From: Actinacidiphila oryziradicis
Lineage (GTDB): Bacteria; Actinomycetota; Actinomycetes; Streptomycetales; Streptomycetaceae
Direction of reading: 5' to 3'
Length of the DNA: 64,000 nt
Assembly (NCBI RefSeq): GCF_005047355.1
Contig: NZ_SUMC01000005.1
Coordinates: forward strand, 186,001 to 250,000
Shown here: piece after piece, positions 25,213 to 33,738 of the stretch
How the letters are laid out: each line of letters begins with the position of its first letter
Numbering within the stretch: position 1 is the first letter of the stretch
Notes under the pieces: generated by a model
What the model was told of the DNA's origin: nothing
The model's input: the letters and a program-made list of their open reading frames with translations, nothing else
The model's database searches: none
Made by a program: the position numbers and the translations under genes

Positions 25213-26252
25213 CGGGCCTCCCCGGCGGATCGCCGCGTGTCCGCGACGGCCGCTCCGAGCGAGGCGAGGTCGCGCTCGCCGTGGTGCTGACGCAGATAGA
25301 CCGTCAGGTCGGCAGCGTTACGGGCGTGCACGGCGTCGTGGCCGAGTGGTGCGGCGCCCAGCGCCCGTCCGACCCGCCGCAGCACGTTGTCCGCCGTGGC
25401 CTCGGTGAAGGCCCGCACCCGCATGGCACGCAGCCCGGCGCCCCGCTTGCGGTCGTCGGGGTCCGCGTCGGTCTCGGCCGCCGCCCGGTCGAGCAGCGCG
25501 TCGACCGCCTCCAGCCCGGCGTCGATGGCGCCGAGGTGGGCCAGCGAGTGCGGGTCGGGGTCCCGTCGCGCCGCCGCGTCCAGCAGAGTGGCGGCAACCG
25601 AACGGGCCCCGCCGTACCAGCAGGCGGCGACACCGATGCCGCCGTGGTGGAAGCCGGGCCGGTCGAGGTAGGCGCCCGGCGGCCCGACCGGCACCGCCGG
25701 GGCGCGGTCGAAGCGCAGGTCGAGGGTGTCGCTGGCCGCCATCCCCGCGGCCGGCCAGCTTCCCGGCACCGGAGTGATGTGTGCGCCGTCCACGGTGACG
25801 GCGAAGAGCCGGCGGGCCTCTCCCTCGCGGGCGGACACCAGAGCGTGGGTGCAGACTCGCGCCCCGGAGCAGTACGACTTGGGGCCGGACAGCCGCCAGA
25901 GCCCGTCGGGGGCGCGTTCGGCCCGGAGTACGGCGTCCGGCGGCTCGGCGGCCCACACGCCCCAGCGGGCACCCGGGGGCGCCTCGGGCAGGTCGGCAAC
26001 GCCCAGGCCGCGCAGTTCGGCCAGGATCGCCAGCGCGTCGGTGTGGCCCTCGGCGAGCCGGGCCAGGGCGAGGTCGCGCTCGGCGATCGCCGTCAGCGCC
26101 GACCAGCGCCGGCGCGTGTCCCCGGACCCTGGAAGCGGCAGATCGAGCTCGCCGCCCTGCACCGAGCGGGCGAACTCCGCCGCCACGGCCCTCCGGTGCT
26201 CCTCGGCGTCGGCACCCGGCCAGCCGCCGCCCGTCCACGCTTCCGTTGTCAT
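25209..26252 (-). CDS. Acyl-CoA dehydrogenase-like flavoprotein
   Basis: A 347-residue member of the acyl-CoA dehydrogenase superfamily, shorter than the usual 380-400. Recognisable parts are the FAD/substrate region GPKSYCSGARVCTHALVSAR, the middle beta domain and the helical C-terminal domain (ATLLDAAARRDPDPHSLAHLG...). The standard catalytic glutamate is not evident to me, so the protein could be a hydroxylase-like or nitro/N-oxidising relative. It heads the four-gene operon and has a strong GGAGG before ATG 26252. The family call is secure; the reaction is not. Confidence 0.8.
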   Translation of the reverse strand: MTTEAWTGGGWPGADAEEHRRAVAAEFARSVQGGELDLPLPGSGDTRRRWSALTAIAERDLALARLAEGHTDALAILAELRGLGVADLPEAPPGARWGVWAAEPPDAVLRAERAPDGLWRLSGPKSYCSGARVCTHALVSAREGEARRLFAVTVDGAHITPVPGSWPAAGMAASDTLDLRFDRAPAVPVGPPGAYLDRPGFHHGGIGVAACWYGGARSVAATLLDAAARRDPDPHSLAHLGAIDAGLEAVDALLDRAAAETDADPDDRKRGAGLRAMRVRAFTEATADNVLRRVGRALGAAPLGHDAVHARNAADLTVYLRQHHGERDLASLGAAVADTRRSAGEAR

Positions 26253-26701
26253 CCTCTGCCACCTCCTGACCTCCCCGAGGCCTCCTCGGCCGGACCACGG
26301 CCCTCGAACCGCGCGGCCGGCCCAACGGGCCGGCGCCGGTGAGCCGGCGGTTCACGGGCCAGCCCCGATGACTGACGCGCACGCCGATCTTCCTGTCTCG
26401 CACCGGTTACCCGGGCCCTTCCTGCTTACCCCTGCCGCGCCGTCGGCTGGCGGACAGCCGTGACGGGCGGGAGCATCTGGTGAGGGACTCCGGCCACGCG
26501 GGGGCTGCGGGGGGACGCCCGGTACCCCGTGTGCCTGCGCGAATCCCGGGCGCCATGCCCGTGATCGCGTCTCCCGTAGGACCAGACGCGAAGGTGCCCA
26601 GCAAAGCCAGGAGTGCCCGGAACCAGGAGCGCGCAGATCCGGTTCCGACCGTAATCCGCCGGCCCGGGGTAGTCCCGGGCCCCGCCTGCCGGAGTGTGCC
26701 C
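26253..26701. other. Divergent control region without a recognisable gene
   Basis: These 449 bases separate the divergent acyl-CoA dehydrogenase and isochorismatase-like genes. A perfect hairpin ccggccc-aac-gggccgg lies at 26317-26333, with further CCGGCG palindromes to 26354. A 31-codon frame from ATG 26368 has no recognisable similarity, and I do not call it. The region presumably holds both promoters. Confidence 0.4.
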
Positions 26702-27238
26702 ATGCACAACACCGCGCTGATCGTCATCGACATGATCAATACGTATGAGCACGAGGACGCCGACCTGCTGTTGCCGTCAGTACGGGAGGTGCTCCCGACG
26801 GTCCGCAGCCTGATCGACCGTGCCCGCGACGCGGGAGTCGACGTCATCTACGTCAACGACAACTTCGGCAGATGGCGCTCCCACCACGAGGAGATCCTCA
26901 ATGCCGCCTTGCAGGGCCGGCATGGCGACCTCGTGGAGCCGGTCCGGCCCGACGACACGTCGCTGTTCGTTCTGAAGGTGCGGCACTCGATCTTCTACCA
27001 GACCCCGCTCGAATACCTGTTGCGCCAGCTGGGCGTCGGCCACGCCATCCTGTGCGGCCAGGTCACCGAACAATGCGTGCTTTACTCAGCGCTCGACGCC
27101 CATATACGCCATCTGCGGGTCACCGTGGCACAGGACGCCGTCGCCCATATCCATGCGGACCTCGCGGACGCCGCGCTGCGCATGATGGAGCGGAACATGC
27201 ACGCGGAGGTGTGCGCCGCCGAGGAGGTCAAGCTGTAG
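26702..27238 (+). CDS. Isochorismatase-family cysteine hydrolase
   Basis: A 178-residue cysteine hydrolase. The catalytic triad is visible: D10 in LIVIDMIN, K92 in FVLKVRHSIF and C125 in QVTEQCVLYSALDA, with the family's cis-peptide VTEQ before the cysteine. Members hydrolyse isochorismate, nicotinamide, N-carbamoyl compounds and similar amides. No phenazine or enterobactin-type gene is adjacent, so an amidase-like role (nicotinamidase or carbamoyl hydrolase) is as likely as isochorismatase. ATG 26702 is where homology starts. It ends 80 bases before a convergent small membrane-protein gene. Confidence 0.88.
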   Translation: MHNTALIVIDMINTYEHEDADLLLPSVREVLPTVRSLIDRARDAGVDVIYVNDNFGRWRSHHEEILNAALQGRHGDLVEPVRPDDTSLFVLKVRHSIFYQTPLEYLLRQLGVGHAILCGQVTEQCVLYSALDAHIRHLRVTVAQDAVAHIHADLADAALRMMERNMHAEVCAAEEVKL

Positions 27239-27317
27239 CCGTGCGGCTGCGACCGTCAACTGCCCCGGCGGCGGTCCGCGGCCACCGCCCGTGGCGGCGA
27301 ACTCCGGCCGCCCCGGA

Positions 27318-27701
27318 TCAGTGGGAGCCGGTACGCCCACCGTTTCCTCCGGTGTGCTGAGCACCACCGCGTCGCAGTAGGGCGTACCCGATGCCGACGC
27401 CCAGCGCCACCGGCCACTCAAGGACGCCTGCTGCCCCCAGGGCGCCGAGGCCGAGATAGAGGGGAAGGCCGCCCTTGGCAGGCAGGACCTTGCGGGCGAC
27501 GATGACCGGCGCCATCACTACGGATGCGGCTGTGCCGACCATCCGGTCGAGGGGGACGGTGACGGTGACGGTGTGCCCTTCCTCCACGGAGGCGTGCGCC
27601 GTCTCGGCCGTCCCGGCCTTCGAGGCAGCGGGCGACGACTTCTTCTGAGTCTCCGAACGGGTGCGCCGCCGGCTGGCGGTGGAAGTAGCGGGATCGGTCA
27701 T
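27318..27701 (-). CDS. Small membrane protein divergent from the CtpI-like ATPase
   Basis: A 127-residue protein of unknown function. The first 50 residues are hydrophilic and rich in S, T, K and A, followed by VTVTVPLDRMVGTAASVVMA and one or two hydrophobic segments (about residues 58-74 and 80-112). It ends in a glycine-rich tail. It resembles proteins encoded beside large P-type ATPases in Streptomyces and may be an accessory or stabilising subunit. The two genes share a 149-base control region with an inverted repeat. ATG 27701 has GAGAGG upstream. The coupling to the ATPase is inferred only from position. Confidence 0.65.
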   Translation of the reverse strand: MTDPATSTASRRRTRSETQKKSSPAASKAGTAETAHASVEEGHTVTVTVPLDRMVGTAASVVMAPVIVARKVLPAKGGLPLYLGLGALGAAGVLEWPVALGVGIGYALLRRGGAQHTGGNGGRTGSH

Positions 27702-27717
27702 AATTGCCGCCTCTCTG

Positions 27718-27754
27718 ACATATGGCCTAATTTTTCGCTTTTTGGCCAGATATG
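27718..27754. promoter_or_regulatory. Inverted repeat in the divergent ATPase promoter
   Basis: Arms acatatggcc (27718-27727) and ggccagatatg (27744-27754) form an imperfect palindrome around an AT-rich centre that includes a T-run. It lies between the divergent small membrane protein and the P-type ATPase, about 97 bases before the latter. A metal or stress repressor could act on both genes here. Confidence 0.5.
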
Positions 27755-27850
27755 GGTAATCTTATAGCCCCACACTTCCGGGCGCCGGGCCACCAACGCC
27801 GCAGACGCCCGGAGCCCGCAGCCCGAGACGCCCACGCCAGGAGAGCAGCG

Positions 27851-30800
27851 ATGCAGGTGAGGATCCCCGAGCTGCCCGAACTCACCCGGTCCGTACCCGG
27901 TTTGGACACGGCTGTACGCGAGGTCATTGGCGGCACCCGGAGCGTGGCGCGCACCGGCCGCCGCTCGGCCGGGCTGGTGGGCCGGCTGCCCGCCCTGCTC
28001 GCCGAGGCGGTCGCGACCGTGGCGGACACCGGTGAGCACCGGACGCGCCGGCGGATGTGGGCGCGGAACGGCAAGGCGCACATCGAGGTGCGCGGGCTGA
28101 CCGGGGGCGGGGACGCGTACCGCAAGCTGTGCTACACGCTCACCGCCGAACTGCGGCAACTGAGGGGCGTCGACTGGGCCGCGGTCAACGCGGTGACCGG
28201 GCAGGTGCTGATCGCCTTCGACGAGGATGACATCGGCGTGGACACGCTCCTGGAAGTGGTGGAGGCCGTCGAGGAAGCTCGCGGCACGGACACCGACGCG
28301 TTCCTGGGCAGCCGTCCGCATCACCCGTTCGAGACCGCCCCGGCCATGCTGGCCGGGGCATCACTCGTCGCGGACTGTCTGGGCATGGTGGTCGCTGCCA
28401 CCGGCCGGCTCACGCCGCTGCCCCGGTTCCCGCGCTACATCCGCGTCCCGCTCGTGCTCGTGGACACACAGCCGCGGCTGCGCCGGGCGGTGGAGTCCTG
28501 GCTCGGCGAGACACACACCGACACGGTACTGGCAATGGCCAATGCCGTACTGCACGCCATGACCGCGGGCGTGGCACCACTCGGGGTGGACGCGGCGCAG
28601 CGGGTCCTCCAGCTGGCCGAGATCCGCAGTCGGCAGGAGGTCTGGAACCGCCGGGAAGCGGAACTCGTGCCGCCCGGCGGGGGGTTGCCCCAGCGGACCC
28701 ACGAGCCCGAGCCGCGCCCGGAGCCGCTTCCGCCCGGGCCGGTGGAGCGCGGCAGTGAGCGCACCGCGCTGGCCGGAGCGGTGGCGGCAGCCGGGCTGCT
28801 GGCGATGACACGCGAGCCGTCCCGGGCGGCCGAGGTGGTCCTCGCCACCGCGCCGAAGGCGGCCAGGGTCGGTCGTGAAACGTTCGCCGCCCTGGTGGCA
28901 CGCGATCTCGCCCGCCGGGGCGTCGTGCCCATGAACGGGACGGCCTACCGTCGGCTGGACAGGGTGTCGGCGGTCGTCATCGACTCGGTGGCACTGTGCA
29001 CCTCGCGTCTGCGGCTGCTGTCCGCGGTGACGACCGGTGACCTGGACGAGCCGGAGCTGTGGGGCCTCGTGCATTCCCTGCTGGCCGGACGCCCGCTGTC
29101 GGACCTGGCCGGCGAGGGGCCCTGGAGCTACGGGGAATGGCGGCTGGAGCGCGCCCGGGACGCGAAGCCGGGGCGCCCTGACGGGGCGTCGGCCCTGGTG
29201 CTGGACCTGTTCGACGCCGACGGCCGCCGACAGGGCCGGGTACATGTGGGATGCGAGCTCGATCCGCTGGCCGACGCGCTGGTCGGGGCCGCCCGGGCCG
29301 GCGCCGATCTGCTCGTGCTGACCGAGCACGCCAGCACCGCCACGCTGCTCCCCTGGGCCGACGAGGTGCTTCCGCAGACGGCCGTGGCGGCACAGGAGGT
29401 GCGGCGCCTGCAGGCCGACGGGCACGGGGTGCTGCTGATCGCGTCCGGTGACGAGGACGCCCTGGCCGCCGCGGACGTCGGGATCGCCCTGCTGCAGCAG
29501 GCCGGGGGCGGTGTGCGGAACGTGAGCTGGTCGGCCGACCTGCTCTGCGGCCCGGGCCTGGCGGAGGCCTGGCGGGTACTGCGCGCTCTGGGCGAAGCAC
29601 GCCGGACCAGCGCTCACTCCGCGCGGCTGGCCTCCGGCGGGGCGGTGCTGGGAGCGCTGCTGGCCGGTGTCGGCTCCCCCCGCCGCCCGCTCGGCGGCCG
29701 GACCACCTCACCGGTGTACGGCGCCGCCACCGCGGCGCTCCTGGTCGGCGCCGCCGCCGCCCGCCGGGTGGCGAGGGAACCGCTCCCGCCGCCCCGCCCG
29801 CACGGGGTGTGGCATTCCCTCGGAGCGAAGGAGGCCTACGTCGCGCTCATCGCCACCCCCCAGCGCGACCAGGACCGGCCGCGCCGGGAGCAACCCGCGC
29901 CACCCGGCGGGAGCAGGCTGCACAGGGCCGCCGGGGCAGCTCTGCGATCACCGGTGGCAGCCGTCGCCGTCCTTCCCGCCCGCCGCGCCGGGTCGCTGCT
30001 GGCCGCCGTACGCGAAGAACTCCGTGACCCGCTCACACCGGTACTGGCCCTGGGCGCCGCCGCCTCCGCGGTCGTGGGTTCCAACGTCGACGCCATCCTC
30101 GTCGCCGGGGTGATGGTCGGCAACGCCCTGATCAGCGCCGGCCAGCGGCTGCGCGCCGAGCGGGCGCTGCGCGGTCTGCTGCTCAGCGAGCGGGTGACAG
30201 CCCGCCGGGTCCACTGGACGCCGCAGCCCGAAGCGGAGGCGGCCGGGAGCGGTGAGCCCGGTAAGTCCGGTGAGTGGTTCTTCGCGGGGCTCGAAATCGC
30301 TGCCGTGGAGACCATCACCGCCGAGGAACTCCTCCCCGGGGACATGATCGCGCTCGGGCCGTCCGACGTCGTTCCCGCCGACGCCCGCCTGGTGACCGCC
30401 ATCGATCTGGAGATCGACGAGGCCAGTCTCACCGGCGAATCCGTACCCGTCGCCAAACAGACCCGGCCCACCCCCGGAGCGGATCTGGCGGACCGGACCA
30501 GCATGGTCTACGAGGGATGCACCGTGCTGGCCGGCAGCGGCTTCGCCGTGGTCGTCGCCACCGGGGCGCAGACCCAGGCCGGCCTCGCGGCCGACGTGGC
30601 GAGCAGCGCCGGGACGCCGGCCGGCATCGAAGGTCACCTCGCCCAGCTGACCCGGATCGCGCTGCCCGCCACCGCGCTCGGCGGGACAGCCGTCACACTG
30701 CTGGCGCTGCTGCGCCGGGCCGCTCTGCGCGAAGCGCTGGCCTCGGGGGTGGCCATCGCGGTGGCCGCCGTACCCGAGGGCCTTCCGCTGGTCGCCACCG

Positions 30801-32518
30801 TCGCCCAGTCCGCCGCCGCCCGGCGCCTGTCGCGCCAGGGTGTCCTGGTGCGCTCCGCGCGCGTGCTGGAGGCACTGGGCCGGGTGGACGTCGTCTGCTT
30901 CGACAAGACCGGCACGCTCACCGAGGGACGGCTGTCCGTCGCCCGCACGGCGGGTTTCGACCGGGAGACCCCGCTGGACAGCGCGCTGGGCCGGCGGGTG
31001 CTGCGCACCGCCGCCAGGGCCTGTCCGCAGCAGGAAACCGGCGGCAGGGCACTCGCCCACGCCACCGACCGGGCGATCGTGGACGCCGCCGCCGCCCACG
31101 GCATCGACGACAGCGACTGGCACCTGGTCGACGAGCTGGCTTTCGAGACCAGCCGCGGCTATTCGGCCTCTCTCGGCATGGTGTCCGGCAAGCCTTTTCT
31201 GGCCGTCAAGGGCGCGCCCGAGACCGTACTCCGCCGGTGCGCCACAACCCTCGCCACCTCCAGCCGCCAGAGCGTCCTTCCCTTCACCCCCGCGCGGCGG
31301 CGCGCGGCGGGAGCCCTGTTGCACCGGCTGGCCTCCGACGGACTGCGAGTGCTGGCGGTCGCCGAGTCCCAGCCCGATTCGCTGGACGTGCCCGAGGACA
31401 CCGGAGTGGCCGGCCTCGTCACCGACCTCACCCTGACCGGGTTCGTCGCCATCGCCGACACCGTACGGCCGGGCGCCGCCGAGGCCGTGCGGCGCCTGGC
31501 GGAAGCGGGGGTACGGGTCACGATGGTCACCGGCGACCACCCGACGACGGCAGCGGCCATCGCCCGCCAACTCGGCATCCCCGAGGGCCGCGTCCTCACC
31601 GGCGCCGAACTGGACGCGCTCACCGAACGTGAACGCGTGACCCGGACCGCCAAGTCCACCGTCTTCGCCCGCGTCTCCCCCGAACAGAAGATCCGCATCG
31701 TGCAGGCGCTGCAGCGGGCCGGCCACGTGGTGGCCATGGCCGGGGACGGCACCAACGACGCCGCGGCCATCCGGGTCGCCGACGTCGGTATCGGGGTGTC
31801 CGCACGGGGCTCGACCTCGGCCCGGACCGCCGCGGACCTGGTCCTCACCGACCCCGATCTGGCCCGCCTCATCGACGCCCTGCTGGAGGGACGCACCCTG
31901 TGGGACAACGTGCGGGACGCGGTGGCGATCCTGGTGGGCGGCAACGCCGGCGAGGTCGCCTTCACCGTGCTCGGAACCGCTCTCACCGGCCGCACCCCGC
32001 TGAGCACCCGCCAGCTGCTGCTCGTCAACATGCTCACCGACATGCTGCCGGCGCTCGCCGTCGCCCTCGCCCCCGCCAAGCCTTCCGGCACCGGTGGCGA
32101 CCGGCTGACCAAGGGGCCGGTGACCTCCCTGCTGGGACCCGGTCTGACCCGCATCCTGGCCGTCCGCGGCACTGCCACCGCCCTCGGTGCCATGGCGGCC
32201 TTCCAGCTCGGCAGGATGACCGGCCGCTCCCGCCGGGCGAGCACCATGGGGCTCGCCGCGCTCGTGGGCACGCAGCTGGGGCAGACCCTCATCACCGACT
32301 GGCACAGCCCCGCCGTACTCGCCACCAGCGCCGTCTCCACGCTCATGCTCGCCGCCATCATCGAGACCCCGGTGGTCAGCCACTTCTTCGGCTGTACCCC
32401 GCTGGGACCCGTCGCGGGGGGCATCGTCCTCATCTGCGCCGCCACCGCCACCGCGGGTGCCGCCCTCGCACCCCGCCTGTTTCTGCGCGGTCCCGGCCCC
32501 GACCCCGCGCGGAGCTGA
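27851..32518 (+). CDS. Giant CtpI-like cation-translocating P-type ATPase
   Basis: A 1555-residue P-type ATPase, close in size and layout to mycobacterial CtpI and about double a normal pump. The first 700 or so residues are an unusual N-terminal half with HMA-like and inactive-looking segments. The C-terminal half is a full pump: LTGESVPVAK (about 860), AVPEGLPLVATVAQ, phosphorylated D1018 in CFDKTGTLTEG, KGAPE, MVTGDHPTTA, and GDGTNDAAAIRVADVG (about 1297), then C-terminal helices. The PEGL motif resembles P2-type pumps rather than the CPC of heavy-metal pumps, so the ion may be Ca2+ or Mg2+-like. ATG 27851 has AGGAGAG before it. The transported ion is not determined. Confidence 0.9.
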   Translation: MQVRIPELPELTRSVPGLDTAVREVIGGTRSVARTGRRSAGLVGRLPALLAEAVATVADTGEHRTRRRMWARNGKAHIEVRGLTGGGDAYRKLCYTLTAELRQLRGVDWAAVNAVTGQVLIAFDEDDIGVDTLLEVVEAVEEARGTDTDAFLGSRPHHPFETAPAMLAGASLVADCLGMVVAATGRLTPLPRFPRYIRVPLVLVDTQPRLRRAVESWLGETHTDTVLAMANAVLHAMTAGVAPLGVDAAQRVLQLAEIRSRQEVWNRREAELVPPGGGLPQRTHEPEPRPEPLPPGPVERGSERTALAGAVAAAGLLAMTREPSRAAEVVLATAPKAARVGRETFAALVARDLARRGVVPMNGTAYRRLDRVSAVVIDSVALCTSRLRLLSAVTTGDLDEPELWGLVHSLLAGRPLSDLAGEGPWSYGEWRLERARDAKPGRPDGASALVLDLFDADGRRQGRVHVGCELDPLADALVGAARAGADLLVLTEHASTATLLPWADEVLPQTAVAAQEVRRLQADGHGVLLIASGDEDALAAADVGIALLQQAGGGVRNVSWSADLLCGPGLAEAWRVLRALGEARRTSAHSARLASGGAVLGALLAGVGSPRRPLGGRTTSPVYGAATAALLVGAAAARRVAREPLPPPRPHGVWHSLGAKEAYVALIATPQRDQDRPRREQPAPPGGSRLHRAAGAALRSPVAAVAVLPARRAGSLLAAVREELRDPLTPVLALGAAASAVVGSNVDAILVAGVMVGNALISAGQRLRAERALRGLLLSERVTARRVHWTPQPEAEAAGSGEPGKSGEWFFAGLEIAAVETITAEELLPGDMIALGPSDVVPADARLVTAIDLEIDEASLTGESVPVAKQTRPTPGADLADRTSMVYEGCTVLAGSGFAVVVATGAQTQAGLAADVASSAGTPAGIEGHLAQLTRIALPATALGGTAVTLLALLRRAALREALASGVAIAVAAVPEGLPLVATVAQSAAARRLSRQGVLVRSARVLEALGRVDVVCFDKTGTLTEGRLSVARTAGFDRETPLDSALGRRVLRTAARACPQQETGGRALAHATDRAIVDAAAAHGIDDSDWHLVDELAFETSRGYSASLGMVSGKPFLAVKGAPETVLRRCATTLATSSRQSVLPFTPARRRAAGALLHRLASDGLRVLAVAESQPDSLDVPEDTGVAGLVTDLTLTGFVAIADTVRPGAAEAVRRLAEAGVRVTMVTGDHPTTAAAIARQLGIPEGRVLTGAELDALTERERVTRTAKSTVFARVSPEQKIRIVQALQRAGHVVAMAGDGTNDAAAIRVADVGIGVSARGSTSARTAADLVLTDPDLARLIDALLEGRTLWDNVRDAVAILVGGNAGEVAFTVLGTALTGRTPLSTRQLLLVNMLTDMLPALAVALAPAKPSGTGGDRLTKGPVTSLLGPGLTRILAVRGTATALGAMAAFQLGRMTGRSRRASTMGLAALVGTQLGQTLITDWHSPAVLATSAVSTLMLAAIIETPVVSHFFGCTPLGPVAGGIVLICAATATAGAALAPRLFLRGPGPDPARS

Positions 32519-32690
32519 GCCGAGAAGTCGCTGTTCGTGCGCTGTTCACGTGGATTGCACCAGGCATACCTCGACCAGGTCGCCCGGCGGTCTTCTACTG
32601 AAAAAGGGGGTTTCACCCGTCGTGCGGCTTCCGTACGATGACCGGTGCCACGCCCTGGCCAACGCCACCTCTTCTCCGCGGAGCTCTCGG

Positions 32691-32882
32691 ATGTCCCTCG
32701 CCATCACCTTCGTCCTGCCGCGTGTTTCCCTGCCCGGCGGGGCCCGGCCACTCTTGCGGAATCTGATGCCGGTCGCCGTCCCGCTCCTCCTCGGGGCCGC
32801 CGAAGCGATGGGTACCGGTCTCCTCGGCCGCGTCATCCTCAGCACCGCCCTCACCTCCGCCGAGGAGGCCCTGCGCTCCTGA
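32691..32882 (+). CDS. Possible 63-residue small protein
   Basis: ATG 32691 opens a 63-codon frame with two mildly hydrophobic stretches (LAITFVLPRVSLPGG and LMPVAVPLLLGAAEAMG). It lies in the 378-base gap between the ATPase and the convergent methyltransferase. The upstream DNA (32519-32690) is comparatively AT-rich and promoter-like. No family is recognised and the ribosome site is weak. It could be a spurious frame. Confidence 0.35.
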   Translation: MSLAITFVLPRVSLPGGARPLLRNLMPVAVPLLLGAAEAMGTGLLGRVILSTALTSAEEALRS

Positions 32883-32896
32883 GCGCGCCGGATGCC

Positions 32897-33619
32897 TCAG
32901 GCGGGGCGCCCCGCCACCAGCCAGTTGGCCGGCACCTCGATCCGTGTCCCGTCCGGCCGGTGCTCCGTGGTCGTCAGCGGCAGTTCCCCGTGGGCCAGCA
33001 CCTCAAGACCGGCCGCCCGGAAGAACCCCGGCACCGCCTCGTCAAGCACCTCGCCCGGCGCGATGCCGTGTTCGAAGACCGCCGCCAGCTTGGCCGGCGG
33101 GCCCTGCGGGCGCTGGGCCAGGCCCAGCAGGACCCCCTTCGCGGTGCCGGCGAGTTCGAGCGCGAAGACCCGGCCGCGCTCTCCGGCCAGCTCGGCGATG
33201 CCCTCGGCCAGCGCCGCCCGGTCCTCGAGCTCGCACTGGTGCAGGACCCCGCGCAGGTAGACGTTGGCGTCACCGAGCTCCGCGTGCAGCCGCCGCACGG
33301 AGGTGAGGTCGGCGCCGTCCAGCAGCTGGTACTCGGCGGTGCCGTGCGGGTCCTGGCGCCGGGCGTGCTCGACAGCCGCCGCGGACAGGTCCAGGCCGAC
33401 CGCCCGGTCGTAGCGCCCGGCGAGGTAGCGGGTCTGCCGGCCGTTGCCGCAGCCCATGTCGGCAAGCGGCAGCGCGGCGTGGAAGTAGGGCTCGAAGAGG
33501 GGCAGGTGCAGCGCCGCGCTGACCTCCGGCTCGGCATCCCAGAAGACGCTGCCCTCCCCGTCCGGCGCGTCGCGCCAGAAGCTCTCCCACGCCTGCGAAT
33601 ACCCGCTGGACACGTTCAT
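32897..33619 (-). CDS. Class I SAM-dependent methyltransferase
   Basis: A 240-residue soluble methyltransferase of the TehB/thiopurine type. Motif I is LADMGCGNGRQTRYLAG (about residues 52-68), motif II ends in VGLDLS, and VYLRGVLHQCELEDR follows where the active-site loop lies. The opening WESFWRDAPDGEGSVFWD resembles class members acting on small molecules. ATG 33619 has GGGGAGAG before it. It is a single gene transcribed between a convergent small frame and the regulator gene at 33739, so context gives no substrate. Confidence 0.85.
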   Translation of the reverse strand: MNVSSGYSQAWESFWRDAPDGEGSVFWDAEPEVSAALHLPLFEPYFHAALPLADMGCGNGRQTRYLAGRYDRAVGLDLSAAAVEHARRQDPHGTAEYQLLDGADLTSVRRLHAELGDANVYLRGVLHQCELEDRAALAEGIAELAGERGRVFALELAGTAKGVLLGLAQRPQGPPAKLAAVFEHGIAPGEVLDEAVPGFFRAAGLEVLAHGELPLTTTEHRPDGTRIEVPANWLVAGRPA

Positions 33620-33738
33620 GTGCTCTCCCCAGGATCGGACACGGCGTCAGGATCCGTGCTACCGCCGAAAATTGCGCAGAACAAGAACGCCGACGAGGAC
33701 GCTGATCAATCCTTGACCTTGCGTTCGACCCCGGCAAA

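Noticed and set aside
29948..32383. 811-codon minus-strand frame
   Set aside because: It is antisense to the P-type ATPase; glycine/histidine-rich with no family.
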